This document shows positions 1-7,584 of a stretch of 12,871 bases of DNA, piece after piece. A model generated the notes under the pieces. That model saw nothing but the letters and a program-made list of their open reading frames with translations, did not search any database and was not told the DNA's origin. Positions within the stretch are counted from its first letter, which is position 1, and the number at the start of each line of letters is the position of its first letter. A program made the position numbers and the translations under genes. This DNA comes from JBGTBQ01 sp041749275 (GTDB lineage Bacteria > Acidobacteriota > Blastocatellia > Pyrinomonadales > Pyrinomonadaceae), in contig JBGTBQ010000433.1 of assembly GCA_041749275.1 (NCBI GenBank), positions 1 to 12,871 of the forward strand. Direction: 5' to 3'.

Positions 1-1
1 C

Positions 2-934
2 GTGCGCCAACTGGGTGACGCGGCGCGCGAGATCGGCGCGGGAAACTTGACGGCGCGTGCGCCCGTCGCGGGCGGCGGCGAGATCGGGCGGCTCTCCGAG
101 ACCTTCAACGCGATGGCGGCGCGGAGCGAGGAGCGCGAGTCGCGCCTCGCCGAACTCGACCGGCTGAAGTCGGAGTTCGTCTCCAGCGTCTCGCACGAAC
201 TACGCACGCCCCTGACGACCATCAAGACCTTGACGCGGCTGCTGCTGCACGGCGGGCAGGACGAAGCAGAGCGGCGCGAATATCTTGAAACCATCTCGTT
301 CGAGTGCGACCGCCAGATTGATCTCGTCTTGAACCTGCTCGACCTGTCGCGCATCGAGTCGGGCAAGTCTCATCTCACGCTCACGCGCGTGGACGCGGGC
401 GATGTCGTCGGCGCGTGCGTGACGATGGAGCGCCACGCGGCGGAGTCGCACGGTCACGAGTTGCGGTCGGTCGTCGCGCCGGAGCTTCCGCCCGTGCGGG
501 CCGACCGCACGGCGCTGCGCCGCGTGCTGTGCAGTCTCATCGAAAATGCGATTAAATATACGCCCGAAGGCGGGAGCATCACGCTCAAGGCGGAAGAGTC
601 GTCCGGCGAGGTGCTGATTCACGTCGCCGACACGGGGCGCGGCATCGCGCCGGAGGACGTGCCTTACATCTTCGAGAAGTTTTACCGGGGGCGCGCGCCC
701 GCGGCCCCGAACGGCGACGGCACGGACGCGGAACTTTCAGCCGACACGGCGGATTACGCCGAAGCGCCGGGCGTGGGGCTTGGTCTTTACATCGCGTGGA
801 AGATCGTGGGGCAGATGGACGGTACGATCACTGTCGAGAGCGCGCCGGGACGCGGCAGCATCTTCACCGTCCGCCTGCCCGCGTGGCGCGAGCAAGCCGT
901 GGAGGCCAGCTCAGGTGTAGAGTTCAAACTTTAG
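2..934 (+). CDS. Sensor histidine kinase, 3' portion (HAMP-HisKA-HATPase_c)
   Basis: This is the cytoplasmic part of a membrane sensor kinase that autophosphorylates a histidine and passes the phosphate to a response regulator. The frame is open to the left edge, so the GTG at position 2 is probably an internal Val codon; the sensor domain and membrane helices lie outside the window. Seen in order: a HAMP segment (residues ~1-45), a short coiled linker, HisKA with phosphoacceptor His65 in SHELRTPL, the N box with Asn182 in ENAIKYTPEGG, the G1 box DTGRG at 210-214, the F box IFEKFYRG, and G2 GVGLGL at 257-262. All catalytic boxes are intact. The ATP lid between the F box and G2 carries an Ala/Asp-rich insertion of ~25 residues, longer than usual. 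The response regulator follows 63 nt downstream on the same strand and is the likely partner. The signal sensed cannot be inferred. Confidence 0.93.
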   Translation: MRQLGDAAREIGAGNLTARAPVAGGGEIGRLSETFNAMAARSEERESRLAELDRLKSEFVSSVSHELRTPLTTIKTLTRLLLHGGQDEAERREYLETISFECDRQIDLVLNLLDLSRIESGKSHLTLTRVDAGDVVGACVTMERHAAESHGHELRSVVAPELPPVRADRTALRRVLCSLIENAIKYTPEGGSITLKAEESSGEVLIHVADTGRGIAPEDVPYIFEKFYRGRAPAAPNGDGTDAELSADTADYAEAPGVGLGLYIAWKIVGQMDGTITVESAPGRGSIFTVRLPAWREQAVEASSGVEFKL

Positions 935-997
935 GATGCGGCCCGCGCCGGGCGTCGCGCAAAAGCCTAAACTCACCACGGTACTGAGGGAACAGGA

Positions 998-1630
998 ATG
1001 TCTGAGCGTCTGCTTGTGGTTGACGACGAAGTGAACCTGCTGCGCGCGGTGGCCGCGACGCTGCGCGCCGAAGGCTACGAGGTGACGACCGCGCGCTCTG
1101 GCCGCGAGGCGCTCATGCAGGTCGCAAAGGCCGTCCCCGACCTCATCGTCAGCGACATCCGCATGCCCCGCATGGACGGCTACCAGCTCGCACGCAGCTT
1201 ACGCGACTCACCACGCACCAGCCTCGTCCCCATCGTCTTTCTCAGCGCGAAGGGCGAAATGGAAGACCGCGTCGAAGGTTTCCGCACCGGCGTTGACGCT
1301 TACATCACCAAGCCGTTCGAGCCGGAGGAACTGCTCGCCATCATCCGCAACATCCTCAACCGCGTCGAGCGCACACACACCCAGATCGCGCGGCTCGTCG
1401 GCGTGAAGGATGAAGAGACGGTTTACGTCCGCGACGAGGAGTTGACCGATGCCGAGTGGCGCGTGGCCGAGGCGGTCGCGCGCGGCCTCTCGAACAAGGA
1501 GATTGCCGCCGAGTTCGGGATCAGCGTCCGCACCGTCGAGAACCACATCAGCCATACTCTCTCCAAGAAAAATTTCAGCAACCGCGTCGAAATCGCCCGC
1601 CATGTCCTCGAACGCAACGCCCCGGAATAA
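998..1630 (+). CDS. Two-component response regulator, REC + LuxR-type HTH
   Basis: This 210-residue regulator probably receives phosphate from the kinase encoded just upstream and binds DNA. The receiver domain (residues ~3-120) has the acidic pair Asp9/Asp10, phosphoacceptor Asp53 in the SDIRMP motif, Ser83 at the switch position and Lys105 in the TKPF motif, so it looks fully active. After a linker, residues ~147-205 form a GerE/LuxR helix-turn-helix containing LSNKEIAAEFGISVRTVENH. This is the NarL/FixJ layout, although the KPFEPEELLA receiver end resembles OmpR-type receivers. The ATG at 998 follows a GAGGG purine stretch by 7 nt. The 63-nt gap after the kinase holds only a 5-bp GC hairpin (941-953), consistent with one transcript. 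Target genes are unknown. Confidence 0.94.
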   Translation: MSERLLVVDDEVNLLRAVAATLRAEGYEVTTARSGREALMQVAKAVPDLIVSDIRMPRMDGYQLARSLRDSPRTSLVPIVFLSAKGEMEDRVEGFRTGVDAYITKPFEPEELLAIIRNILNRVERTHTQIARLVGVKDEETVYVRDEELTDAEWRVAEAVARGLSNKEIAAEFGISVRTVENHISHTLSKKNFSNRVEIARHVLERNAPE

Positions 1631-1652
1631 CTCCCGCACACCACGTCTTTAC

Positions 1653-1775
1653 AGCGGTTTGCAATTGCGTGCGACCGTTTAGAGGCGGGCACCGCCCGCC
1701 GTCTCAAGTTGAACCGGCGGGCATTGCCCGCCTCTAAACGGTCGTTGATGTGGTCGCATCCAATTGCAAGCCGCT
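1653..1775. repeat. REP-like compound palindrome (double hairpin within an outer stem)
   Basis: The 161-nt gap after the response regulator is almost filled by a nested palindrome. The inner arms 1672-1701 and 1715-1744 are complementary at 28 of 30 positions. The outer arms 1653-1667 and 1761-1775 match at 14 of 15. Each inner arm is itself a hairpin: GGCGGGC, 3 nt, GCCCGCC, with loop ACC on the left and ATT on the right. The heptamer tgcgacc (1670-1676) also pairs with 1752-1758, so the right arm carries about 12 extra bases relative to the left. Architecture and intergenic position are those of REP/BIME-type elements. No transposase is nearby and no U-tract follows, so classic terminator function is not evident. 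Confidence 0.85.
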
Positions 1776-1881
1776 ATAACAGCTCCTCACAGTGACAATC
1801 CGAAAAGTGCAACAAGGCGTACACCGTCACCGCCGCGCGCGGTCGTATGCTCTCGCGTGTAAGACAGACCTCTTCAAGATT

Positions 1882-2898
1882 ATGAGTGCCGACAGCGCCA
1901 GTTCGACCGCCTACCTGATCGCCGGGAGCACCGTCTTCGTTTCGCGCGACCGGCACGTTGGGCGACTCGTTCCCGCGCACGCGGCGGAGTTGTGCGCGCG
2001 GTTCATCAATGCGCGCCCGCGACTTGCGGGCCGTCTCCTCTCGGCCCTGAGCGCCGGGCGGCTGCGCCGCTTGGGGACGCTCGTCGAGCGCCTGACCGTG
2101 CCCGGCATACAGCTTCACTACGCTCTGCGGAAACGCTTCATCGAAGAGCAGACGCGCGCGGCGCTCGCTGCGGGCTTCACGCAGGCGGTCGTGCTCGGCG
2201 CGGGTTTTGACACGCTGGCGCTTCGCTTGTGCGGCGAGTTCCCGGCGACGCGCTTCTTCGAGATTGACCACGCGCACACGCAACGACTCAAGATCGCCGC
2301 CCTCGCCGGCAGCGAAGACGCACGGAGCCGCAATCTCTTCTTCATCCCGCTCGACCTCGCCCGCGCGAGACTCGAAACAGCGCTCCTCTCATGCGCCGCC
2401 TTTCGCCGCGACGCGAAGACGCTCTTCATCGCCGAGGGCGTGCTGATGTATCTCGCGCCCGGCGAAGTGGATGAGTTGTTTCGCTCCGTCCGCGATTCCT
2501 GCACCAGTGAGACGCGCTTCGTCTTCACCTTCATGGAGCCGCGACGGGCCGACGGACGGCTCGCCTTCCGCAACGCGAGCCGCGCCGTTGACGCATGGCT
2601 CGCGTGGCGCGGCGAGCCGTTTTGCTGGGGAGCGAGCCGCGCGCGGCTCGCCGAACTCCTCGCGCTCGAAGGCTTCCGCCCGCGCGAAATCGCCGACGCC
2701 GACACGTTGCGCCGGCGTTATCTCGATGGCTCCGCCCTCGCACACCTACCGCTCGCCGCGGGCGAGTGCATTTGCGTCGCCGACCGGGTCAGAACCGGGA
2801 GCGGTAGCGACCGGGTACAACGCACGCGACCCACAGGTCGAATGACAACCACGGCCCATCCGGTCGCTACCGCTCCCGGTTCTGACCCGCCGCGATAA
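1882..2898 (+). CDS. Class I SAM-dependent methyltransferase, LCMT family (TIGR00027-like)
   Basis: Likely transfers a methyl group from S-adenosylmethionine to an unidentified substrate in the cytoplasm. Seen: an N-terminal STAYLIAGSTVFVSRD segment, the SAM-binding motif I VVLGAGFDTLALRL (residues ~103-116), the acidic motif FFEIDHAHTQR (~125-135) and the IAEGVLMYLAP signature (~183-193), all typical of the leucine carboxyl methyltransferase-like family. I chose ATG 1882 because the family's conserved N-terminus begins there; a GTG at 1792 would add 30 low-complexity basic residues. The last 37 of 338 residues, from codon 2785, are encoded by a palindromic repeat rather than family sequence; the fold appears complete at ECICVAD just before it. 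An FAD oxidase follows after 35 nt and is probably co-transcribed. Confidence 0.88.
   Translation: MSADSASSTAYLIAGSTVFVSRDRHVGRLVPAHAAELCARFINARPRLAGRLLSALSAGRLRRLGTLVERLTVPGIQLHYALRKRFIEEQTRAALAAGFTQAVVLGAGFDTLALRLCGEFPATRFFEIDHAHTQRLKIAALAGSEDARSRNLFFIPLDLARARLETALLSCAAFRRDAKTLFIAEGVLMYLAPGEVDELFRSVRDSCTSETRFVFTFMEPRRADGRLAFRNASRAVDAWLAWRGEPFCWGASRARLAELLALEGFRPREIADADTLRRRYLDGSALAHLPLAAGECICVADRVRTGSGSDRVQRTRPTGRMTTTAHPVATAPGSDPPR
2785..2889. repeat. Palindromic element, copy 1, inside the 3' end of the methyltransferase gene
   Basis: Two arms of 30 bases, 2785-2814 and 2860-2889, are perfectly complementary across a 45-nt loop that itself contains a CGAC/GTCG mini-hairpin (2827-2840). 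The arm core gtcagaaccg...gcggtagcg...gggt recurs at 4457-4485 and, inverted, at 4501-4529, so this is a repeat family and not a one-off hairpin. The whole element is open in the methyltransferase frame and encodes its tail, beginning RVRTGSGSDRV; the stop TAA lies at 2896-2898, just past the element. It separates the methyltransferase from the oxidase. Confidence 0.92.
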
Positions 2899-2923
2899 CG
2901 CGCGGTCAAATGATCCGCAAACC

Positions 2924-2927
2924 GGAG
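2924..2927 (+). promoter_or_regulatory. Ribosome binding site (GGAG) deciding the oxidase start
   Basis: GGAG lies 6 nt before the ATG at 2934. The in-frame ATG at 2910 has no purine-rich site before it, so 2934 is the preferred start. Confidence 0.6.
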
Positions 2928-2933
2928 TTAAGC

Positions 2934-4433
2934 ATGAACACGCACAACACCCGTTTCAAAAATCGCGTCAAGCGCCTCGCGCTCTCCTTGCGTCATCCCG
3001 TCCGTCGTGTGAAGCGGGGTTTGCGCGAACGCGCGCCGCGCTTCGTCAATGACATACACTCGCAACTGAACCACACACGGGTCTCGCGCGTCGTCGCGCC
3101 TCACACGCTCGAAACCCTGCAAGCCGAGATCAGACGCGCGCGCGATGAAGGGCAATCAATTTCGCTCGCGGGCGGCAGGCACGCGATGGGCGGGCAGCAG
3201 TTCGCGTCCGCGTCCGTGCTCGTGGACACGACGGCGATGAACCGCGTCCTCGGTTTCGCGCCGGAACGAAATGAGATTGAGGTCGAGGCGGGCATCCTCT
3301 GGCCGGAGTTGGTTGAATATACGCTGCGCGCGCAGGAAGGATGCGCGCGTCAGGTCGGCATCATTCAGAAGCAGACCGGCGCGGACCGCCTGAGCATCGG
3401 CGGCGCGCTCGCGGCCAACATCCACGGGCGCGGCCTGCGCCTCGCGCCGTTCGTCGGCGATGTGGAGTCCTTCATCCTTGTCGGCGCGGACGGCGAGGCG
3501 CGCCGTTGCAGCCGGCGAGAGAACGTCGAGTTGTTTCGCCTCGTCGCCGGAGGCTACGGACTGTTCGGCGCGGTCGCTTCAGTCACGCTCCGGCTCGCGC
3601 CGCGCCGCAAGCTTGAGCGCGTCGTCGAACTTGCGAACTCAAGCGACCTGCATCGTTTGTTCGAGAGCAGAATCACGGACGGCTTTCTCTACGGCGATTT
3701 TCAGTTCGCTACCGACCCACGCTGCGATGAATTCCTGCGCGCCGGTATCTTCTCCTGTTACCGCCCGGTCGCGGACGACGCGCAGATGTGCGAAACACAG
3801 AAGGAGCTTTCGCCCGCCGAGTGGCGCGAGCTGCTCTACCTCGCGCACGCCGACCGCCGCCGCGCCTTTGAAGTCTACGCGCGCCACTACCTCGCCACTT
3901 CGGGACAACTTTACTGGTCGGATACGCACCAGTTGAGCGTCTACCTCGACGACTATCACCGCGCGCTGGACGCACGCCTCGGCGCGCGCGTGCGAGGGAG
4001 CGAGATGATTTCGGAGGTCTACGTGCCGCGCGATTGTCTGTCTTCGTTCATGGAGACGGTGCGCGAAGACTTTCGGCGAAACTCGACCGAACTCATTTAC
4101 GGCACCGTCCGTCTCATCGAGCGCGACACGGAGAGCTTCCTCGCTTGGGCGAGAGAGGATTACGCCTGCGTGGTCTTCAACCTCCACGTGCGCCACACGG
4201 CGGCGGGGCTGGCGAAGGTGAGCGATGAGTTTCGCCTGTTGATTGACCGCGCCATCGAATTCGGCGGGAGCTACTATCTGACCTATCATCGCTGGGCGAC
4301 ACGCGAGCAGGTCTTGCGTTGTTACCCACGGCTGCCGGAGTTTCTCAGGTTGAAGCGGAAGCACGACCCGGCGGAAGTTTTTCAGAGCGATTGGTACAGG
4401 CACTACCGGGAGATGTTCGCGGGCGATTTATAG
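2934..4433 (+). CDS. FAD-binding oxidoreductase, VAO/PCMH type
   Basis: Likely a flavoprotein oxidase or dehydrogenase of the vanillyl-alcohol-oxidase superfamily, about 499 residues. Seen: a strongly basic N-terminal ~35 residues, then the PCMH-type FAD domain beginning near NDIHSQLNHTRV. The pyrophosphate-binding loop SLAGGRHAMGGQQ contains a His at the position that is covalently flavinylated in some relatives, such as alditol oxidase. SIGGALAANIHGRG and GGYGLFGAVASVTLRL complete the FAD fold. The C-terminal half is the substrate domain, ending with a KRKHDPAEVFQSDWY segment typical of these enzymes. No signal peptide or membrane helix is visible, though the basic N-terminus could touch membrane or nucleic acid. 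The gene follows the methyltransferase by 35 nt, suggesting a two-enzyme modification unit. The substrate is unknown. Confidence 0.9.
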   Translation: MNTHNTRFKNRVKRLALSLRHPVRRVKRGLRERAPRFVNDIHSQLNHTRVSRVVAPHTLETLQAEIRRARDEGQSISLAGGRHAMGGQQFASASVLVDTTAMNRVLGFAPERNEIEVEAGILWPELVEYTLRAQEGCARQVGIIQKQTGADRLSIGGALAANIHGRGLRLAPFVGDVESFILVGADGEARRCSRRENVELFRLVAGGYGLFGAVASVTLRLAPRRKLERVVELANSSDLHRLFESRITDGFLYGDFQFATDPRCDEFLRAGIFSCYRPVADDAQMCETQKELSPAEWRELLYLAHADRRRAFEVYARHYLATSGQLYWSDTHQLSVYLDDYHRALDARLGARVRGSEMISEVYVPRDCLSSFMETVREDFRRNSTELIYGTVRLIERDTESFLAWAREDYACVVFNLHVRHTAAGLAKVSDEFRLLIDRAIEFGGSYYLTYHRWATREQVLRCYPRLPEFLRLKRKHDPAEVFQSDWYRHYREMFAGDL

Positions 4434-4456
4434 ATCGGATTTCACTTGGCTGTACG

Positions 4457-4529
4457 GTCAGAACCGCCTGCGGTAGCGGGCGGGTGGTGACGTTACCAAG
4501 ACCCGCCCGCTACCGCAGGCGGTTCTGAC
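4457..4529. repeat. Palindromic element, copy 2, at the junction of the convergent oxidase and kinase genes
   Basis: Arms 4457-4485 and 4501-4529 are perfectly complementary over 29 bp with a 15-nt loop that can itself nearly fold (GGT...ACC). An outer pair tgtacg/cgtaca (4451-4456 with 4538-4543) extends it with a bulge. It is the same family as the element at 2785-2889, differing at five arm positions. Read on the minus strand, it encodes the last 23 residues of the kinase, and its own ttcTGAc supplies the kinase stop codon (4458-4460). Lying between two convergent genes, it could also end transcription in both directions, but there is no T-run on either side. Confidence 0.92.
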
Positions 4530-7475
4530 ACGCCCCCCGTACACTGACTTGAATCTAAGAGACCTCCGGCGCGACCATTCAAGGCTTAACAGCCACACGT
4601 CGGCCTCGGTTCTGAGCAGCGTGAAGTAGAGCGTGCGGTCGTCGCGCGTGAGGGTGCCGTAGTGCGCCTCGTGGGGTGAGGCTGAGAGAGCTTCCTGAAT
4701 TTTCTTCGTCACGCTGTCTATGATGTAGATGCGCCCGTTGTCGTGAAACAGTAGCCGCCGGTTGTCGCGGAGCCAGACGGGGTTGTCGCCGAACGTGGTG
4801 AGCTGTTCATAGCGCCGCGTCTCGAAATCGTAAATGTGGATATAGTTCGTCGTGGTCGAACGGTCGCCCAACCAGCCCGCCAGTCGCCGCCCGTCCGGCG
4901 ACCAAGTCCACACCCAGAAGTTATCGCTCCCGTCGTCGGGCGGCGGAAGCTGTTCGGGCGTCTGCTCCGCCCACGGTTTATTCGTCTCGATGATGAAGGG
5001 TAGTTGGCCGCGCTGCTTGAAGACGAGGCGGCTCCCGTCCGGTGACCAGATGGGATAGACCGTTGACGCGCCGGAGGTGGAGGTGAGCTGTCTGAGATTC
5101 GTCCCGTCCGCGTTGATTAACCAGACTTCGTAGCGACCGCCGCGGTCGGAATAGAAAGCTATCGAAAGACCGTCGGGCGACCAGCGCGGGAAACGGTCGG
5201 CGTGTGGGTCGCTGGTCAGTTGCCGCAGGCCCGTCCCGTCCTTGTTGACGACGAAGATGTCTTCCTGTTTCTCACCCTGCGAGCTGTAAACGAGACGCTC
5301 ACCGTCGGGCGAGGCGTCCGGGCTGGTGACGTAGCGTGAGCCTTGCAGGACGGCTTCGGGCGCGCCTCTCGTTCTGCCGCTCGCCGGGTCGAAGCCGATG
5401 CGTTGCAGGCTCCGCGTCTCGGCCTTTTGCACGTAGGCCATGCGCTTGCCGTCGCGCGAGAAACTGAGGTGTTGGCTGTAGACCGAAGGCGTCGTGACGC
5501 TCTCCGGCGCGCCCGCGACCTCGCCGGACTTTTCGTCGAGCGCGACGCGCCAGAAGTTCATGCTGCCGCCGCGATTGCTGGCGAAGTAGAGATACTCTCC
5601 ATCCGGCGACCAGACCGGGTTCCAGTCGAGCGCCTCGTCGTTCGTGACGGCCACGGCCTCGCCTCCATCCGCCGGAATCGTCCAGATGTCACGCTGCCCG
5701 CTGCCCGGATGCAAACCCCAGTAAGCGATGCGGTCGCCGCGCGGAGACCAACTCGGCTGCACGGCGTCGCCTTCGGTCAACAACCTCTTGCTTCCGGTCG
5801 TCACGTCAATCAACCACAGCGCGCTCGGAATGACGCTGCGCGAGGTCGGCGAGGTGAAGGCGTCGGCGCCGACAACCAGACGCTTGCCGTCCGGCGACCA
5901 TGAAGGGTGCTGCCCCATGTCCGACACGCGCCGCGGGTTCTCGCTCGTCGCCTCCATAACATAGATGCCGTGCGGCGTGCGCTCGGAGCGGAACGCGATA
6001 TAGTTGCCGTCGGGCGAGTAGACCGGCTGCGTGTCGTCGGCGGTCGAGTCTTTCGTGAGGTTGACGGTCGTCTTGCCGCCGACGCGCTGCCAGTAGATGT
6101 CCCAATTTCCGTTGGCGCGGCTGGCGTAAATGAGCGACTTGCCGTCCGGCGCCAGCGCGGGGAAGAATTCAGGGCCGGTCCCGTCGGTGATTTGCTGTGA
6201 ATGTGCGTCCGTCCAACTCGGCCCCGTCACGATGGGTCTCGTCTCTGGCTGCGGCCCGCGCAGGAAGAAGTACCACCCGCCAAAGGCGATCAACGCAATA
6301 ACCAAAACGGCGAGCACGGACTTTGACAATTGCCGGACAGACGCGCGCGGTCGGCCCAGCCGAAAGCGCGACACGGTGCGGCCCCACTTCGACGAGTAGG
6401 GTTCCAGTTCGCGCTGAAGGCGGCGCAACTCGGCGCGCATGTCGGAAGCGGTCTGATAGCGCATCTCCGGGTCTTTCTCCAGCGCGCGGCTGATGATCGA
6501 ATCGAGCTGCGGCGGCAGGTCTTCGTCAAAGTCCGTGACGGGCGCGGGCGTGTGGTTAAGAATGAGGTCGAACGAGTCCGCCTTGTTCGCTCCCGTGAAC
6601 GGCCCCGCACCCGTCAACATCTCGTGGAGCACGACCCCCAGACTCCAGAGGTCAGTGCGATGCTCCACCACGTGGCCCAGCACCTGCTCCGGCGACATGT
6701 ACTTGATCGTCCCCATCACGAGACCCGTCGGCGTCAGCGGCGCGGACGAACGAGAGTCCACCTCACCGCTGGACAGTTCAGCCAGCTTCGCTAGCCCGAA
6801 GTCCACCACCTTCGCGTAGCCATCGCTCCGGACGATGATGTTCTCCGGTTTGATGTCGCGGTGCGTGATGCCGGCGGCGTGCGCGGCGGACAGCGCCTCG
6901 GCCACCTGCGCCGCGATGCGGACGGCTTCGGGCGCGGGGATGCGCCCCTTCTTCAGACGCGCGCGCAGCGTCTCGCCTTCGATGTATTCGGCGGCGATGT
7001 AGTGCGTGGCGTCCGCGCGCCCGATGTCGTAGATGGTGAGGATGTTCGGATGATTCAAGGCCGATGCGGCGCGCGCCTCGCGCTCGAAGCGACGCACGCG
7101 GTCGGGGTCGGAGACGAAGGGAAGCGGCAGGAACTTCAAGGCGACGCGGCGACCGAGCCGCGTATCCTCGGCCAGATAGACTTCGCCCATGCCGCCCGTA
7201 CCAAGCAAGGACAAGACGCGGTACGGGCCGATGACGCGCTCGGGCCTCGTGGCATACACCGTGTCGCCCGCCACGGCGCGCGCGGCGACTTTCATCGCCG
7301 AAGTCTCGATGAAGCCTCCCGCCTTCTCGTGCGCCACGAGCAGCGACTCGACCTGCCGCTTCAACTCCACGTTGCCGCTGCATCGCTCGGACAGAAAGCC
7401 CGCGCGCGCCGCCGGTTCGAGTTCGAGGGCCGCGTCGAAGACTTCGTCTATCTGCTTCCAGCGCTCGGCGTCCAT
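4458..7475 (-). CDS. Transmembrane Ser/Thr protein kinase with C-terminal PD40/TolB-type beta-propeller
   Basis: A 1005-residue PknB-like kinase anchored in the inner membrane, probably phosphorylating cytoplasmic regulators in response to something bound by its periplasmic propeller. Seen: an N-terminal acidobacterial-type leader (MDAERWKQIDEVFDAALELEP), the glycine loop LLGTGGMGEVYLA (90-102), catalytic Lys114, HRD 205-207 with Asn212, DFG 225-227 and SPE 261-263. All are present, so the kinase should be active. A basic stretch precedes one membrane helix (~386-405). From ~430 to ~975 come about a dozen PD40 repeats with recurring WSPDG and similar. The protein then departs from family-like sequence after DVWLLSLE; residues 983-1005 come from a palindromic repeat. 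Start ATG 7475 has only a weak ribosome site, next to a heptamer array. The ECF sigma factor gene 109 nt upstream is probably in the same operon. Confidence 0.95.
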   Translation of the reverse strand: MDAERWKQIDEVFDAALELEPAARAGFLSERCSGNVELKRQVESLLVAHEKAGGFIETSAMKVAARAVAGDTVYATRPERVIGPYRVLSLLGTGGMGEVYLAEDTRLGRRVALKFLPLPFVSDPDRVRRFEREARAASALNHPNILTIYDIGRADATHYIAAEYIEGETLRARLKKGRIPAPEAVRIAAQVAEALSAAHAAGITHRDIKPENIIVRSDGYAKVVDFGLAKLAELSSGEVDSRSSAPLTPTGLVMGTIKYMSPEQVLGHVVEHRTDLWSLGVVLHEMLTGAGPFTGANKADSFDLILNHTPAPVTDFDEDLPPQLDSIISRALEKDPEMRYQTASDMRAELRRLQRELEPYSSKWGRTVSRFRLGRPRASVRQLSKSVLAVLVIALIAFGGWYFFLRGPQPETRPIVTGPSWTDAHSQQITDGTGPEFFPALAPDGKSLIYASRANGNWDIYWQRVGGKTTVNLTKDSTADDTQPVYSPDGNYIAFRSERTPHGIYVMEATSENPRRVSDMGQHPSWSPDGKRLVVGADAFTSPTSRSVIPSALWLIDVTTGSKRLLTEGDAVQPSWSPRGDRIAYWGLHPGSGQRDIWTIPADGGEAVAVTNDEALDWNPVWSPDGEYLYFASNRGGSMNFWRVALDEKSGEVAGAPESVTTPSVYSQHLSFSRDGKRMAYVQKAETRSLQRIGFDPASGRTRGAPEAVLQGSRYVTSPDASPDGERLVYSSQGEKQEDIFVVNKDGTGLRQLTSDPHADRFPRWSPDGLSIAFYSDRGGRYEVWLINADGTNLRQLTSTSGASTVYPIWSPDGSRLVFKQRGQLPFIIETNKPWAEQTPEQLPPPDDGSDNFWVWTWSPDGRRLAGWLGDRSTTTNYIHIYDFETRRYEQLTTFGDNPVWLRDNRRLLFHDNGRIYIIDSVTKKIQEALSASPHEAHYGTLTRDDRTLYFTLLRTEADVWLLSLEWSRRRSLRFKSVYGGRVRTACGSGRVLVTSPPARYRRRF

Positions 7476-7486
7476 TTGAATTCAAG

Positions 7487-7575
7487 TCCGGAGACTGAAA
7501 TCCGGAGTCTGGAGTCGGAACCAAAAGCAGGTGTCATTAATTTCGGACTTCAGATTCCCGACTTCAGACTCCAGA
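7487..7575. repeat. Two opposed heptanucleotide tandem arrays forming an imperfect hairpin
   Basis: The gap between the sigma factor and kinase genes holds two arrays of five 7-base units in opposite orientation. On the plus strand, 7487-7521 reads TCCGGAG, ACTGAAA, TCCGGAG, TCTGGAG, TCGGAAC. On the minus strand, 7575-7541 reads TCTGGAG, TCTGAAG, TCGGGAA, TCTGAAG, TCCGAAA. The shared pattern is about TCYGRAR. Folded across the 19-nt spacer, 27 of 35 positions pair. The structure resembles the short tandemly repeated repetitive (heptamer) sequences known from filamentous cyanobacteria, by form only. It lies in the probable sigma-kinase transcript, right upstream of the kinase start. Confidence 0.82.
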
Positions 7576-7584
7576 CTCTCTTCA

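Noticed and set aside
1792..1881. GTG start adding 30 residues to the methyltransferase
   Set aside because: The extra residues are basic, low-complexity and unlike the family; the conserved N-terminus begins at ATG 1882.
3639..4403. Minus-strand open frame opposite the FAD oxidase
   Set aside because: Antisense shadow; no motifs, and the plus-strand frame carries clear FAD-binding sequence.
7487..7575. CRISPR-like array
   Set aside because: Units are 7 bases with no spacers and the two arrays face each other; no cas genes are present.
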